Below are positions 17,288 to 25,236 of a stretch of DNA of 64,000 nucleotides, piece after piece; position 1 is the stretch's first letter, and the number at the start of each line of letters is the position of its first letter. The DNA is from CAZLMG01 sp964560765 (GTDB taxonomy: Bacteria > Bdellovibrionota_B > Oligoflexia > Oligoflexales > CAZLMG01). The position numbers and the translations under genes are program-made. The DNA lies in NCBI GenBank assembly GCA_964560765.1, contig CAZLMG010000005.1, forward strand, positions 134,363 through 198,362, read 5' to 3'. The notes under the pieces are model-generated. The model worked only from the letters and a program-made list of their open reading frames with translations, had not been told where the DNA came from and made no database searches.

Positions 17288-18517
17288 CTATGCATCCGCG
17301 TCGAAACGAATTCCGAGGTCAAAAAGTGTCTTTGAAAGCCCGCCTTGGTGCTCTCGGTTGAGGGTCTCTAAGGTCACATCCACAGTTACTTCCTTGTAGT
17401 TGCCTTGACTGAAAGTTCGATCGTGGTGCACTTCGATAATGTTGGCGCCGGTGGATGCAATTTTCCCAAGGAGGGCTGCTAAGCTACCCGGTCGGTCGTT
17501 GACGCGACATCGTACTTTCATCAAGCGGCCTGATCGGATCATTCCCTTAGTCATAATTCGTTGCAGCAAGTTCACGTCGATATTGCCACCCGAGATGACG
17601 CACAGTACGGGACTATTGTCTACGTGTTGCCGGATGCGGTCAATTGATTGGATAAGACCAGCGACAGCAGCCGCACCCGCACCCTCAGCCAGCAGGTGAT
17701 TTCGTTCCATGAGGTCCATAATGGCTGCAGCGATATCTTCCTCCTGCACAGAGAAAACATCGTCAACGAATGTCCTGATGATTTCAAAGTTCAACGGGTT
17801 GACCGACTTTACTGCAATGCCATCGGCTATGGTGGCACTTGGCGAACACTGCTGTATGGTCCCCGTGCGAAAGCTCATGGCCATGCTGGCGAACGCTGCA
17901 CTCTGTACTCCGTACATGGCAATATCTGGACGTAAGGTTTTGACGGCACAAGCGATTCCACTCATCAGTCCACCACCGCCAATGGGTGCGACTATGGCCT
18001 TGATGTCTGGGCATTGTTCCAAAATTTCTAGCCCAATTGTTCCTTGACCGGCGATGACATCCGGATCAGCAAATGGATGCACCATTTGTACACCTTGAGA
18101 CTTTGAAAACTCACTAGCTGCTTCGAATGCCTCTACATAGGTTTCACCTTTGAGTACAATTTGGGCACCAAGCATGCGCGTGGATTCCACTTTGATGATG
18201 GGGGTGGATTCTGGCATGAAGATGGTCGCCTGCACTCCGACCGACCTGCAGGCATAAGCGACGCCCTGAGCATGATTACCGGCGCTAGCTGCGACAACGC
18301 CTGCTTGCAGGTCAGACTTACTGCGTGACAGCAACCAATTTGAGGCGCCGCGAATTTTAAACGAGCCGGTGGTGTTCAAGTTTTCTAGTTTGAGAAACAC
18401 GGGAATGCCGAGACGCTCTTCGAGGTAAACGGACTGCATGACGGGCGTTTTCTTGACGAGTTGTCGAATTCTCTGCTGAGCAGCCTGGATGGCGGATATC
18501 GTAATCGGAGCAGTCAT
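17288..18517 (-). CDS. ilvA: Threonine dehydratase (serine/threonine deaminase) with ACT domain
   Basis: A PLP enzyme that deaminates threonine to 2-oxobutanoate. The 409 residues start with the catalytic domain: the PLP lysine K54 in GSFKIRGA, SAGNHAQGVA, the phosphate-binding GGGGLMSG, and ISGGN near the end. One ACT-type regulatory domain follows from about residue 325 (KVRCRVNDRPGSLAALL). With a single ACT domain, it belongs to the short class that includes catabolic TdcB-like and some biosynthetic enzymes. No ilv genes are adjacent, so the route is open. The ATG 18517 is preferred; an in-frame ATG at 18562 would add 15 residues. Confidence 0.92.
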   Translation of the reverse strand: MTAPITISAIQAAQQRIRQLVKKTPVMQSVYLEERLGIPVFLKLENLNTTGSFKIRGASNWLLSRSKSDLQAGVVAASAGNHAQGVAYACRSVGVQATIFMPESTPIIKVESTRMLGAQIVLKGETYVEAFEAASEFSKSQGVQMVHPFADPDVIAGQGTIGLEILEQCPDIKAIVAPIGGGGLMSGIACAVKTLRPDIAMYGVQSAAFASMAMSFRTGTIQQCSPSATIADGIAVKSVNPLNFEIIRTFVDDVFSVQEEDIAAAIMDLMERNHLLAEGAGAAAVAGLIQSIDRIRQHVDNSPVLCVISGGNIDVNLLQRIMTKGMIRSGRLMKVRCRVNDRPGSLAALLGKIASTGANIIEVHHDRTFSQGNYKEVTVDVTLETLNREHQGGLSKTLFDLGIRFDADA

Positions 18518-18542
18518 GTAGGAACCCCGCAGTAGCGCCCAA

Positions 18543-18571
18543 TTGAAGCTTATTGCATCCACGGTTATAAT
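18543..18571 (+). promoter_or_regulatory. Promoter for the response regulator gene
   Basis: TTGAAG at 18543-18548, a 17-base spacer, then a perfect TATAAT at 18566-18571. The geometry is ideal for the housekeeping sigma factor. Transcription would start near 18578, about 90 bases before the response regulator start. Confidence 0.62.
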
Positions 18572-18575
18572 AACC
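18563..18575. promoter_or_regulatory. Palindrome over the -10 box, possible operator
   Basis: GGTTAT-A-ATAACC is a perfect 13-base palindrome covering the -10 hexamer between the divergent threonine dehydratase and response regulator genes. A protein bound here would block the forward promoter and possibly the reverse one. Confidence 0.45.
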
Positions 18576-18670
18576 TAGAGTCGCGAAAATCATTACAAAT
18601 TTACGGTCAGTCAGCACGATCTATGGTGCTCGGAAACGAGCTTCCACCATTGTTTGTGGCGGGAGTGTTC

Positions 18671-19318
18671 ATGGCCATTATTTGGGTTATCGAAAATGCG
18701 GAGCATTCGACGTCAGTGGCAAATGCACTGATGGGAGACTTTGCTGTACGTGGATTTCGGTCCCTGGCGTCGTTTTCTAGCTTGGCTCGCGTTCGCCGCC
18801 GCGGACTTCCCGATCTTATCGTGGTTGATCTGCCAAGTTTGGAGCAGAACCGGGCTACCATCGAAGTGCAAGTCGATCAGATGTTGCCGGGTGTGAAGCG
18901 AATTTTCTTTGCACCTGTAAACGTGACTCCGAATGGCCGGGATGAATGTCATCGCCCTGTGCGATCTATTGAACTAGCGGCACTGATCGAGGGATTTCTG
19001 TTTACTGGTAGCAACTCAGGAGGCTCTCGCCGCAAAGTCTCCTATCAGCGTCTGACTCTGGATATCGACCACCAGCAGTTGATCGATGAATCCGGAGATG
19101 TGGAGTCCTTATCGGGTAAGGAATCACGCTTGCTCAGATTCTTTTTTGAGAATTCAGGTCGGCGAGTAAGCCGTGAACAAATTCGGGAAACGGTTTGGCA
19201 GGGTGCCGCCGTGTCTCATAGAACTATTGATAGCCACATTTCGCGGCTTCGTCGCCGCGTTGAGCCGTTCGGCATGGAGATCACCAACATTTACGGGGGA
19301 GAATTTCTGCTGCGGTAG
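18671..19318 (+). CDS. Orphan OmpR-type response regulator with atypical receiver
   Basis: A 215-residue protein. An N-terminal receiver-like domain (residues 1-115) is followed by a PhoB/OmpR winged helix (LSGKESRLLRFFFENSGRR, then SREQIRETVWQ, and the recognition helix HRTIDSHISRLRRRVE). The likely phosphoacceptor Asp is in PDLIVVDLP. Other receiver residues deviate: the acidic pair near the start is E-N, the switch Thr is Ala (IFFAPVN), and the conserved Lys-Pro is Arg-Pro. It may act without phosphorylation. No histidine kinase is adjacent. The ATG 18671 has GGGAG at 18661-18665. Confidence 0.85.
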   Translation: MAIIWVIENAEHSTSVANALMGDFAVRGFRSLASFSSLARVRRRGLPDLIVVDLPSLEQNRATIEVQVDQMLPGVKRIFFAPVNVTPNGRDECHRPVRSIELAALIEGFLFTGSNSGGSRRKVSYQRLTLDIDHQQLIDESGDVESLSGKESRLLRFFFENSGRRVSREQIRETVWQGAAVSHRTIDSHISRLRRRVEPFGMEITNIYGGEFLLR

Positions 19319-19354
19319 TGTTGCGAAGTTCCAGTCCTGGCAGCTCTAGTGTCT

Positions 19355-19537
19355 TCAGCGCGCGCGCCGGTATAGATCTAGACCAAAAACCAAAACGCAC
19401 AGTAGCAGTGCTGCGCCGAGTGCACCTCGCACGACTCCAACATTGACCAAGAAAATGACCATGAAAGAAGGTACGATCAGTAGCGGGTAAGTTGCCTCGA
19501 TACGGATGCGCCGACGTCTTGACGGGGTCGCAAGCAT
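19355..19537 (-). CDS. Small two-pass membrane protein, unknown
   Basis: A 60-residue protein with a basic N-terminus (SRRRRIRIEA), then two hydrophobic segments (PLLIVPSFMVIFLVNVGVV, and GALGAALLLCVLVFGL) and a basic tail. The start has GGGAGATC six bases upstream, which supports real translation. Charge distribution predicts both ends in the cytoplasm. Function not recognised. Confidence 0.55.
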   Translation of the reverse strand: MLATPSRRRRIRIEATYPLLIVPSFMVIFLVNVGVVRGALGAALLLCVLVFGLDLYRRAR

Positions 19538-19653
19538 GCTTGATCTCCCAAAATTTATGAAATTTTAATCTAGCAGCTAATAGGTAGTTTCACCCAATGC
19601 AATCTTATTACCTTTGTAATATCAGCTGGATATTGGGGCGCTTGAAGGCCGGG

Positions 19654-21120
19654 ATGGGATATCTACGCAGCCCGTTCTGGATATGTAACCTGCCGTACTT
19701 ATTGTTGATACTTACAGTTCCTGGACGTGCGCTCGCACATGGCTCGAACCTCGAGTTGCCTTGGCTGGCTTTTGGCGATCACCGGGGGCATGTGGAGCCT
19801 TGCGGCTGCGATCCATCGACGGATCTCGGTGGTTTACGCCGTCTAGGCTCGCTCGTAAAGAAAGAGCGAGTGTTGACACCGCAACTGCATTTATTCGCAC
19901 TTGGCAACCTTCTGGTTGCTGGTGGTTCGGGCGGGGCGCAAAAGAATCAGCTCATGCTGGAGGCCTTGGCAGCTTTGGCGCCGACGGCTACTTTGTTCAA
20001 TTTGGCCGAGCAAAGGGCAATTAAGGATGATGCGGCGGCTGTTCAGGGGCTGCTGCAGAAAGTGTCACTGGTTCTGAGTCATGCCAGCGACGGAAAGCTA
20101 CCCATTCCAATTCGTAGCTCCATTGTGACTGATAACGCGATCGTCTTGGGTTACGCACAGGCGCCAAATGGATCTCCTTGGACTCGTCCCTTGTCTAAGG
20201 AACTTTTGGCGGAATGGCGTACACTTTTGGAAAAGGCCCCTGCGCGACTGATGCGCGTCTTGTTGTTTTCAGGGACGGACGCAGAACTGCTTCAAATCTC
20301 GCAGAGCGGATTATTCCAGCTGATTCTCCGGTCAGCGCCGGAGCCACTTGACGGATGGGAGGTTCCCATTGACCAGGATGCTGGCGCACTCTTTGCTAAA
20401 CCGATAGGCGTCGATTCCGATGTGCGCACTGTTCCCTTGGCGGGGCGCGGTGTGCTGCGAGGGGGTAAGCTCGAGAAGAGTGTCGCGCTGCCGCTCTCGG
20501 CACTTCTTTCTGCCGACGCCGGTCGAGGGTGCGCGGACAGATCCGCGTTCCCACTCAATTTGAACTGCCAACCGCGGGTAGCTGAAGAATTAAACGAGAT
20601 GCTGACGGCCCAGCGAGTGACTTGGCTGCAGACAAGCTATGAGGATGGGCATCCCTTTGCAGAACTCTTTTCCCAGTATCAGCGCAATGTCTCGAATCAC
20701 TTTGGCGTCATGGCAGAAGCTAAAGGCAAACTGTTGGCGCAGACGCCATTTGCTGGCTCAGAAGCCTGCGCGACTTGTCATCCTGCGGCGTATAAGTCCT
20801 GGAAGAACTCAAAGCATGCGCATGCCATTGATATATTGAAGTTGCGTGGCAAGACCGAAGATCCAGAGTGCGTCGGCTGCCACGTCCTCGGGTTCGACGT
20901 CGATGGAGGATTTGCCTCGCTCAGTCGCTCACCCCAATTTGCCAACGTGAATTGTGAAAATTGCCATGGCGCACGTTTGCAGCATACGACCAATCCCTCG
21001 TTGCAGCACGATCCAAAGCCGATCAGCGAAGAGACGTGCCGGACCTGCCACCAAGGCGAGCACTCTCCGCAATTCAATTTTGAAAGTTACTGGTCTAAGA
21101 TTTTCCACGGCCGAGGCTAG
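19654..21120 (+). CDS. Exported tetraheme cytochrome c with phosphoesterase-like N-terminal domain
   Basis: A 488-residue secreted protein. The signal peptide ends GRALA-HG. An N-terminal domain of about 330 residues begins with GHVEPCGCDPSTDLGGL, a cysteine motif seen in UshA-like domains joined to cytochrome c554-type modules. The C-terminal part has four CXXCH heme sites: CATCH (about C372), CVGCH (406), CENCH (434) and CRTCH (462), in the cytochrome c554-like arrangement. The metal ligands of true metallophosphatases are not obvious, so the domain may be non-catalytic. The ATG 19654 gives a clean signal peptide; an upstream ATG at 19597 is weaker. The last 26 bases overlap meaB antisense. 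Confidence 0.82.
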   Translation: MGYLRSPFWICNLPYLLLILTVPGRALAHGSNLELPWLAFGDHRGHVEPCGCDPSTDLGGLRRLGSLVKKERVLTPQLHLFALGNLLVAGGSGGAQKNQLMLEALAALAPTATLFNLAEQRAIKDDAAAVQGLLQKVSLVLSHASDGKLPIPIRSSIVTDNAIVLGYAQAPNGSPWTRPLSKELLAEWRTLLEKAPARLMRVLLFSGTDAELLQISQSGLFQLILRSAPEPLDGWEVPIDQDAGALFAKPIGVDSDVRTVPLAGRGVLRGGKLEKSVALPLSALLSADAGRGCADRSAFPLNLNCQPRVAEELNEMLTAQRVTWLQTSYEDGHPFAELFSQYQRNVSNHFGVMAEAKGKLLAQTPFAGSEACATCHPAAYKSWKNSKHAHAIDILKLRGKTEDPECVGCHVLGFDVDGGFASLSRSPQFANVNCENCHGARLQHTTNPSLQHDPKPISEETCRTCHQGEHSPQFNFESYWSKIFHGRG

Positions 21121-22102
21121 TATGGACTAGCCATTTGCCAGCTTCCCGCGCCAGGACACCTGTCAGAGTTGGGTTTTCCTGGAGCAATTTCCGCCTTGCC
21201 TGCAACTGATCTTGCAGTCGTCGATCATGTAGGAGTTCTGACATAATCGTTTCCTGCATTTCTTCCTCGAACCAAGCAGTCGTTTGCTGGTATCGCCTTT
21301 GCTGAAATGCACCAGATTGGCGACGCTCACCAATCATCTCTTCCATCTTGGCCATGATCTCGGCAAAGCCGGTACGTTCGAGGCTGCTGGACAGTAAAAC
21401 TTCGGTTTGAGTTTGGCGGCTGCTAGATAGCAGGTGCAATGCGGACTCGAGTTGTTGTTTTGACCTTTGCGCCGCATCATAGAAAGCTCCATCCGATTTG
21501 GTGATGATCACCAAATCGGATAACTCAAGGATGCCCTTTTTGATGCCTTGTAGTTCATCCCCCGAATTAGGGAGCTGCAGGGTGATGAACAAGTCCACCA
21601 TAGATTCAGCGACGATTTCTGACTGACCAACACCAACAGTTTCAATGATAACGAGGTCGTAGCCCGCGGCCTCGCATAAAAGAATGGCCTCACGTGTTCT
21701 TTTGGCAACGCCGCCGAGCAAGCCTTTGGTTGGCGATGGACGGATAAAAGCACCTTCCGACGCTGACAAAAGAGGCATCCGTGTGCGATCGCCCATAATA
21801 CTACCGCCCGTAACTGGCGAAGATGGATCAATTGCAAGTACCGCGACTCTTTTTCCGCGCTGTACGGCGATCAAGCCGAAAACTTCGATGAAGGAACTTT
21901 TTCCAACACCAGGCGGGCCACTCACTGCGATGCGCAAAGTCGATTCTTTGCCGGCTGGCAAAGCTCGCAGCAACTCATCCGCAGACTTGCGATCCCGGCT
22001 CAATTCACTTTCTAATAGCGTAATGCCTTTCGCCAAAGATCGGCGATCGCCCGCGATTATGGTTTCCGCATCTAATTGAGCCGCCGTCGTTGTTTTTGCC
22101 AT
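21095..22102 (-). CDS. meaB: Methylmalonyl-CoA mutase G-protein chaperone MeaB
   Basis: A G3E-family GTPase that loads and protects the B12 cofactor of methylmalonyl-CoA mutase. The 335 residues contain Walker A GPPGVGKSS at about 62-70, then AIDPSSPVTGGSIMGDRTRM, the metal-binding switch ETVGVGQSE, and the specificity motif ITKSDG, a variant of NKxD. The C-terminal helical extension used for dimerisation is present. The start overlaps the mutase stop by one base (TAATG), so the two are translationally coupled. Confidence 0.96.
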   Translation of the reverse strand: MAKTTTAAQLDAETIIAGDRRSLAKGITLLESELSRDRKSADELLRALPAGKESTLRIAVSGPPGVGKSSFIEVFGLIAVQRGKRVAVLAIDPSSPVTGGSIMGDRTRMPLLSASEGAFIRPSPTKGLLGGVAKRTREAILLCEAAGYDLVIIETVGVGQSEIVAESMVDLFITLQLPNSGDELQGIKKGILELSDLVIITKSDGAFYDAAQRSKQQLESALHLLSSSRQTQTEVLLSSSLERTGFAEIMAKMEEMIGERRQSGAFQQRRYQQTTAWFEEEMQETIMSELLHDRRLQDQLQARRKLLQENPTLTGVLAREAGKWLVHTSLGRGKS

Positions 22103-24267
22103 TAGTTGCCTCCGGTGGCTTTCGATTCGCTAATGGCGTCGATAACCTTGTTGGCAGCGTCAAGAATAGGCGTCCCCGGGCCAAATACAGCCGATACACC
22201 CGATTCCAGCAGGAACTGGATATCTGCCGGAGGAATAATACCACCAACGACGATACGAATGTCGCTCGCTCCGGCGCGTTTCAACGCATCCTGAAGGGCT
22301 GGTACAAGTGTCTTGTGCCCGCCTGCTTGGCTCGAAACCCCGATAACATGCACGTCATTTTCGACGGCCTGTTTTGCCGCTTCCTCGGGTGTTTGGAACA
22401 GAGGGCCAACGTCCACGTCAAATCCAAGGTCGGCAAAGCCGCTGGCGATGACTTTGGCACCACGATCGTGTCCGTCCTGCCCTAGCTTCACGACGAGAAT
22501 GCGCGGTCGGCGACCCTGCTGGGATTCAAAATTCTTGACGCGGTCCTGGATATTCACCAGCTCGTCCTTATTTGGAAAATGGCGGCTGTACACGGATGAT
22601 GCCGTCAAGGTAGGAGCTGAATGCCGCCCCCAGACTTGCTCAAGCGCCATAGATATTTCACCAACCGTTGCCCGAGCTCTGGCAGCTGCAACGGACAATT
22701 CTAGCAAATTCTGGTTCCCTGACTTAGCGGCTTCAGTTAGCCGAGCTAAGCAGCTCCTTACTTCGTCACTCTTGCGCTTGGCTTTCACGTCACAAAGGCG
22801 GCGTAGCTGTTGGGTCAAAACCAAGGAATTGTCCACCTCGCGCACATCGATGAGGTTCTTGGTGGGAGATTGATAGCGATTCACGCCGACGATGACTTCG
22901 AGCCCGCTGTCAATTCGGGCTTGCTTTGCAGCTGCAGACTCTTCTATGCGCAGCTTGGGCATCCCGGTCGCAATCGCCTTGGTCATGCCACCTGACTTTT
23001 CGACATCCGCGATGATCTTACGAGCCTTTTCCATCAATTGACCTGTCAAACTCTCCACATAGAAACTACCACCTAACGGGTCGATCGTATGAGTGATGTT
23101 GGTCTCTTCTTGAAGAATGAGCTGGGTGTTGCGAGCGATCCGAGCGGAGAAGTCAGTCGGCAGGCCTACGGCCTCATCAAAAGAGTTTGTGTGTAGCGAT
23201 TGTGTGCCTCCAAGAACCGCCGCCATAGCTTCGATGGTCGTGCGAATCACATTGTTATACGGATCCTGTTCGGTGAGCGAGTAGCCTGATGTTTGGCAGT
23301 GGGTCCGCAATATGGATGACTTTGGATCGGTTGGCGAAAACTGTTGCAGCAGCTCATGCCAGAGAGTTCGCGCAGCTCGAAGTTTGGCGATCTCCATAAA
23401 GAAGTTCATGCCAATGCCAAAGAAGAAGGAAAGTCGCGGCGCGAAGTCGTCGATGTCTAACCCACTTGCCAGCGCTGATCGAATGTATTCAAGGCCGTTT
23501 GCCAGCGTATAGGCCAATTCAAGCGCGGCATCCGCTCCTGCTTCCTGAAGATGATAGCCGCTGATGCTGATACTGTTAAATCGTGGCATGTGCTTACTGG
23601 TGTAGGCAATGATGTCGGATACGATGCGCATCGATGGATCGGGTGGATAAATATAGGTGTTCCGGACAAGATACTCTTTCAGAATATCATTCTGAATGGT
23701 GCCTGAAAGCGCTTCTTGTGCAACACCCTGCTCTTCGGCGGCAACAATATAGGATGCCAAAATAGGCAAGACGGCGCCGTTCATTGTCATCGAAACGCTC
23801 ATTTTGTCGAGTGGAATGCCGGCAAAAAGTATCTTCATATCTTCGACGGAGTCGATGGCAACGCCCGCTTTTCCGACGTCGCCAGTAACTCGCGGGTGGT
23901 CTGAGTCGTACCCTCGATGTGTCGCCAAATCAAAGGCGACACTGAGGCCCTTCTGTCCGGCGCGGAGACATTGCTGATAGAAGGCGTTGGAATCCTCGGC
24001 AGTAGAAAAACCAGCGTACTGGCGAATCGTCCAAGGCTTGACAGCATACATCGTTGCGTGCGGGCCGCGCGTGTAAGGTGGTAAACCCGGAAACGAATCT
24101 ACGTGCGAGAGCGACTGTGTATCGGCTGCCGTATACAGCGGTTTGATGGGAATGCCTTCCGCGGTTGAGCGTGTCAAATCACCGACCGGTCGATCTTTTA
24201 GCGTTGCAGATGCGGCTTTTTCCCAAGACAGTAGCGTCAAATCCATGGGCTTCTCATTTTGTTCCAT
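22102..24267 (-). CDS. scpA: Methylmalonyl-CoA mutase, full-length catalytic chain
   Basis: A B12 enzyme that interconverts methylmalonyl-CoA and succinyl-CoA. The roughly 721-residue chain has the N-terminal TIM barrel with the CoA-binding signature MYAVKPWTIRQYAGFSTAED and active-site SVSMTMNGAVLP. The C-terminal cobalamin domain has the B12 ligand histidine (about H600) in LGQDGHDRGAK and the GG-rich loop VVGGIIPP. It resembles the homodimeric or large-chain form; no small subunit or epimerase is adjacent. A GTG at 24282 and ATGs at 24267 and 24246 are all possible starts, without a clear ribosome binding site; I chose 24267. Confidence 0.96.
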   Translation of the reverse strand: MEQNEKPMDLTLLSWEKAASATLKDRPVGDLTRSTAEGIPIKPLYTAADTQSLSHVDSFPGLPPYTRGPHATMYAVKPWTIRQYAGFSTAEDSNAFYQQCLRAGQKGLSVAFDLATHRGYDSDHPRVTGDVGKAGVAIDSVEDMKILFAGIPLDKMSVSMTMNGAVLPILASYIVAAEEQGVAQEALSGTIQNDILKEYLVRNTYIYPPDPSMRIVSDIIAYTSKHMPRFNSISISGYHLQEAGADAALELAYTLANGLEYIRSALASGLDIDDFAPRLSFFFGIGMNFFMEIAKLRAARTLWHELLQQFSPTDPKSSILRTHCQTSGYSLTEQDPYNNVIRTTIEAMAAVLGGTQSLHTNSFDEAVGLPTDFSARIARNTQLILQEETNITHTIDPLGGSFYVESLTGQLMEKARKIIADVEKSGGMTKAIATGMPKLRIEESAAAKQARIDSGLEVIVGVNRYQSPTKNLIDVREVDNSLVLTQQLRRLCDVKAKRKSDEVRSCLARLTEAAKSGNQNLLELSVAAARARATVGEISMALEQVWGRHSAPTLTASSVYSRHFPNKDELVNIQDRVKNFESQQGRRPRILVVKLGQDGHDRGAKVIASGFADLGFDVDVGPLFQTPEEAAKQAVENDVHVIGVSSQAGGHKTLVPALQDALKRAGASDIRIVVGGIIPPADIQFLLESGVSAVFGPGTPILDAANKVIDAISESKATGGN

Positions 24268-24421
24268 CACTGTGGTCTTCACATAATCGCTTCATGGCGA
24301 GGTCGGATTCTAACGAAATCGTTGGCGATTTCCCAGTTATTGATGAGGGTCGTTGGCAGTCCATGAAGTTCGCGATATGGTCGCCATCGCACGTGGATTG
24401 GTGAACGACTTCGGAGGGTTA

Positions 24422-25150
24422 GTGGTCCATTGGATTAGTCATCGAGGAATTCGAGATGGTTGCGGCGAAAATACCATCGAGGCTTTTGTTGCTGCCAGGG
24501 CCGCAGGATTCGCTAGGATCGAGACTGATTTGCGCTGCACGCGCGATGGCCAAGTCGTAACGTTTCACGATCCTGACCTGCGCCGCGTTGCCAATCGCCC
24601 GGAAAAGATAGCGCACTTACTTGCCGAGGAAGTGCGAAGCGTGCCATTGGCTGCGGGGGGGCGCCCGGCTTTTTTCGACGAGCTATATGCAGAATTTCGC
24701 GACATCCAATTTACCTTCGATGTGAAGCGGGAAACCGGCTGGCAGGTCATCGATTTTTTGAGGGCTTGGTGCCACAGCGCAGAGCGCATTGCCTGGATTG
24801 AAAAGCACTGCAAATTTCTCTTTTGGGACGCCAAGCAGCAACAGTCCTTTCTAGCGCATTGGCCATCAGCCCATTGCTATGCCCGGCAATCAGAATGTAT
24901 TCGGACAGCATTGTATCTGATGCTTGGGCTACATAAGATGCTACGCATCAAACCTCTTGTGACCTATAGCCTGACCCCAAGTTTCGTTGGGATCACTTTA
25001 TTTCGTTCCTCATTCGTTCGGGCGATTCAACAAAATGGCGGTTTTGCCCTGGCTTTCCTGCCATCTCATGCCAGCGAAATTCAGAATGCGCTGCTCGCAG
25101 GCTTTGATGAGATCCTGATTGACGGGCCGAAACCAGCCTATTTCCAGTGA
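24422..25150 (+). CDS. Glycerophosphodiester phosphodiesterase family protein
   Basis: It would hydrolyse glycerophosphodiesters to glycerol 3-phosphate and an alcohol, in lipid turnover. The 242-residue protein starts with the family signature: WISHRGIRDGCGENTIEAF (His-Arg catalytic region), ARIETDLRCTRDGQ with metal-binding Glu and Asp, and VVTFHDPDLRR with the second histidine. Late in the chain, FDEILIDGP matches the end of the barrel. No signal peptide. GTG 24422 is chosen because GGAGG at 24413-24417 sits at the right distance and the protein then begins just before the HRG motif. Confidence 0.86.
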   Translation: MVHWISHRGIRDGCGENTIEAFVAARAAGFARIETDLRCTRDGQVVTFHDPDLRRVANRPEKIAHLLAEEVRSVPLAAGGRPAFFDELYAEFRDIQFTFDVKRETGWQVIDFLRAWCHSAERIAWIEKHCKFLFWDAKQQQSFLAHWPSAHCYARQSECIRTALYLMLGLHKMLRIKPLVTYSLTPSFVGITLFRSSFVRAIQQNGGFALAFLPSHASEIQNALLAGFDEILIDGPKPAYFQ

Positions 25151-25154
25151 GCCA

Positions 25155-25163
25155 TGTTAGAAT
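25155..25163 (+). promoter_or_regulatory. Candidate extended -10 promoter for the M1 peptidase gene
   Basis: TG-T-TAGAAT is an extended -10 match located 74 bases before the start at 25237. No -35 is clear, as allowed for extended -10 promoters. Confidence 0.35.
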
Positions 25164-25236
25164 AACTGAAGCATCCCACAATAGTAGAGCCTGATTCTCG
25201 GTCGTTTGTGATCACCGACAAAAACGGAGGTTTGTC

